Assembly: GCA_963828405.1 (NCBI GenBank)
Contig: CAWHEG010000031.1
Span: 1,054,001 to 1,118,000 of the forward strand
DNA: 64,000 nt
Direction: 5' to 3'
Source: JANMJD01 sp963828405
GTDB lineage: Bacteria; Actinomycetota; Acidimicrobiia; Acidimicrobiales; Ilumatobacteraceae
Numbering within the stretch: the first letter of the stretch is position 1; each line of letters begins with the position of its first letter. The translations under genes were made by a program, and so were the position numbers. Under the pieces are notes generated by a model. That model was not told the DNA's origin. It searched no databases and saw only the letters and a list, made by a program, of their open reading frames with translations. Below are positions 63,090-64,000 of the stretch, one piece after another.

Positions 63090-64000
63090 GTGCGGGCCCT
63101 CGTCGCGACGACGCCCGCCGTGTCCGGCCTCCGCGGCGAGCGCCGAGCGGACCGCGGCGGCGAGCGCCGGGTGATCGGTGTCGGCGACCTGTGCCGCGCC
63201 CTCGGCGTCATCGGTGGCGGCGACACGCTGCTGGACGTAGAACACGTCGACGACCTCGTGGCCGAGCGTCGCCACCCTCGCCGAACGGATGTCCAACCCG
63301 TGGGCGGCGATCGCCGAGGCCAGCCGGTAGAGCACGGCGATGGCGTCGGGGGCGCGGACGTCGATCATCGTCGTCGAGTCCGACGCCGAGTTGCTGATCA
63401 GCACCTCGAGTCGCGGTGGGGCCGCCGCCGTCGCCCGCCGATGGGCCCGGCTGTAGGTGCGGATCCGCTGTGCGATGCGCGAACCGATGTCGACCGTGCC
63501 GCGCACGGCACCGCGCAGGTCGTGCTCGAGCTTGCCCGAGTCCGCCCGGGTCGCCGTGGAGACGGCGACGCGGAACTGGTCGACGGCGATGCCGTCGGCG
63601 CTGGTCCACGCCTCGGCGGCGACGACGTCCACCCCGTTCATCGCGAACGCTCCGGCGATCTTGGCGAACAGCCCGGGCTGATCACGGGTGGCGATGACCC
63701 AGAGGTCGAAATCGCCCGCCGGCCGGCGGATCGTGTGGAGTTGGCCGGTGCTGCGCGCCAGTTCGATCAGCTCGCCGTACCGGTCGTCGGGGGCGGCTCG
63801 GGGTCCGGCCTTCGGGCGTCCGGCCAGGACGGCGGCGACCCCGTTGGTCAGCTCGTCGATCAGCGTCGCCTTCCACGACGACCAGGCCGATGGGCCGGTG
63901 GCCCGGCTGTCGGCCTCGGTGAGGGCGCGCAGCAGTTCGAGGCGCAGCGGGTCGCCGACCAGCGCGGCGATGTTCTCCGATGTGCGCGGGTCGCGCAGGT
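63084..64000 (-). CDS. glnD: Bifunctional [protein-PII] uridylyl/adenylyltransferase and removing enzyme GlnD, C-terminal part (cut by the window)
   Basis: The frame runs off the window at 64000, so only the last 305 residues are seen. They include the end of the HD-linked helical region (LRLELLRALTEADSRATGPS, WSSWKATLIDELT). Two ACT domains follow, the first at FDLWVIATRDQPGLFAKIAG and the second at TTMIDVRAPDAIAVLYRLAS. ACT domains sense glutamine. The nucleotidyltransferase and HD active sites are outside the window. GlnD adds and removes a nucleotide on the GlnK T-loop Tyr. It is convergent with amt-glnK. Confidence 0.93.
   Translation of the reverse strand, partial: LRDPRTSENIAALVGDPLRLELLRALTEADSRATGPSAWSSWKATLIDELTNGVAAVLAGRPKAGPRAAPDDRYGELIELARSTGQLHTIRRPAGDFDLWVIATRDQPGLFAKIAGAFAMNGVDVVAAEAWTSADGIAVDQFRVAVSTATRADSGKLEHDLRGAVRGTVDIGSRIAQRIRTYSRAHRRATAAAPPRLEVLISNSASDSTTMIDVRAPDAIAVLYRLASAIAAHGLDIRSARVATLGHEVVDVFYVQQRVAATDDAEGAAQVADTDHPALAAAVRSALAAEAGHGGRRRDEGPHV

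Overview
The window is high-GC DNA with actinobacterial gene content: a DisA/RadA pair, an LppM-like lipoprotein, ClpC, several ECF sigma factors, and the circularly permuted ATP-grasp/alpha-E/transglutaminase cluster. Many starts are GTG, and many adjacent genes overlap by ATGA. It is probably a chromosomal piece of an Acidimicrobiia (Ilumatobacter-like) or related actinobacterium. That placement is inference from gene content only; no rRNA or tRNA gene is visible.

Layout. 1-10.7 kb (+): exported proteins. First comes the C-terminal part of a giant DUF11/SdrD-B surface protein built from near-identical 420-bp and 357-bp repeats, then a lipoprotein, a beta-propeller/Ig protein and an FKBP-like lipoprotein. 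10.7-19.1 kb: metabolic genes (hydrolase-OsmC fusion, an internally deleted acyl-CoA ligase, an EamA exporter, an M20 peptidase, a monooxygenase, and a glutamine-synthetase-like ligase divergent from a P450). 19.1-25.5 kb: a degraded, partly accessory region with gene remnants, inverted repeats, an ECF sigma/periplasmic-binding-protein operon, and a COG1672-type ATPase. That ATPase abuts a truncated acyl-CoA dehydrogenase and a frameshifted CoA-transferase. 25.7-31.4 kb: the ATP-grasp/alpha-E/transglutaminase cluster. 31.5-34 kb: a three-gene ABC exporter. 34-40 kb: small-molecule genes (VOC, ACT, BrkB, two class-I amidotransferases, a PLP enzyme, MarR). 40-42.6 kb: a second ECF system. 42.6-48.3 kb (-): LppM, RadA, DisA, a probable selenoprotein and an MFS exporter. 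48.4-51.3 kb: a third ECF system. 51.3-59.2 kb: ClpC, a cyclopropane synthase, a GH26-like lipoprotein, a polyprenyl synthase and a renalase-like oxidase. 59.2-60.8 kb: a fourth ECF system with an MscS-like membrane protein. 61.2-64 kb: amt-glnK, convergent with the 3' end of glnD.

Two things stand out. (1) At 44483-44485 an in-frame TGA sits exactly where a redoxin active-site cysteine is expected (W-S-S-W-[TGA]-G-C). It is followed by a perfect 6-bp stem with a 5-nt loop at SECIS spacing, so the two half-genes read as one selenoprotein. (2) Four ECF sigma factors are each translationally or closely coupled to a partner with no cysteine-ligated zinc anti-sigma motif. One partner carries a whole type-I periplasmic binding domain, one shares its outer domain with a secreted Asp-rich protein, and one pairs with an MscS-like protein.

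Several genes carry frameshifts, most at short G/C homopolymers (ATP-grasp, VOC, 57.4 kb, CaiB, ACAD). Some of these may be consensus errors. The 8-bp repeat expansion in CaiB and the loss of the acyl-CoA dehydrogenase 3' half are not simple homopolymer errors.
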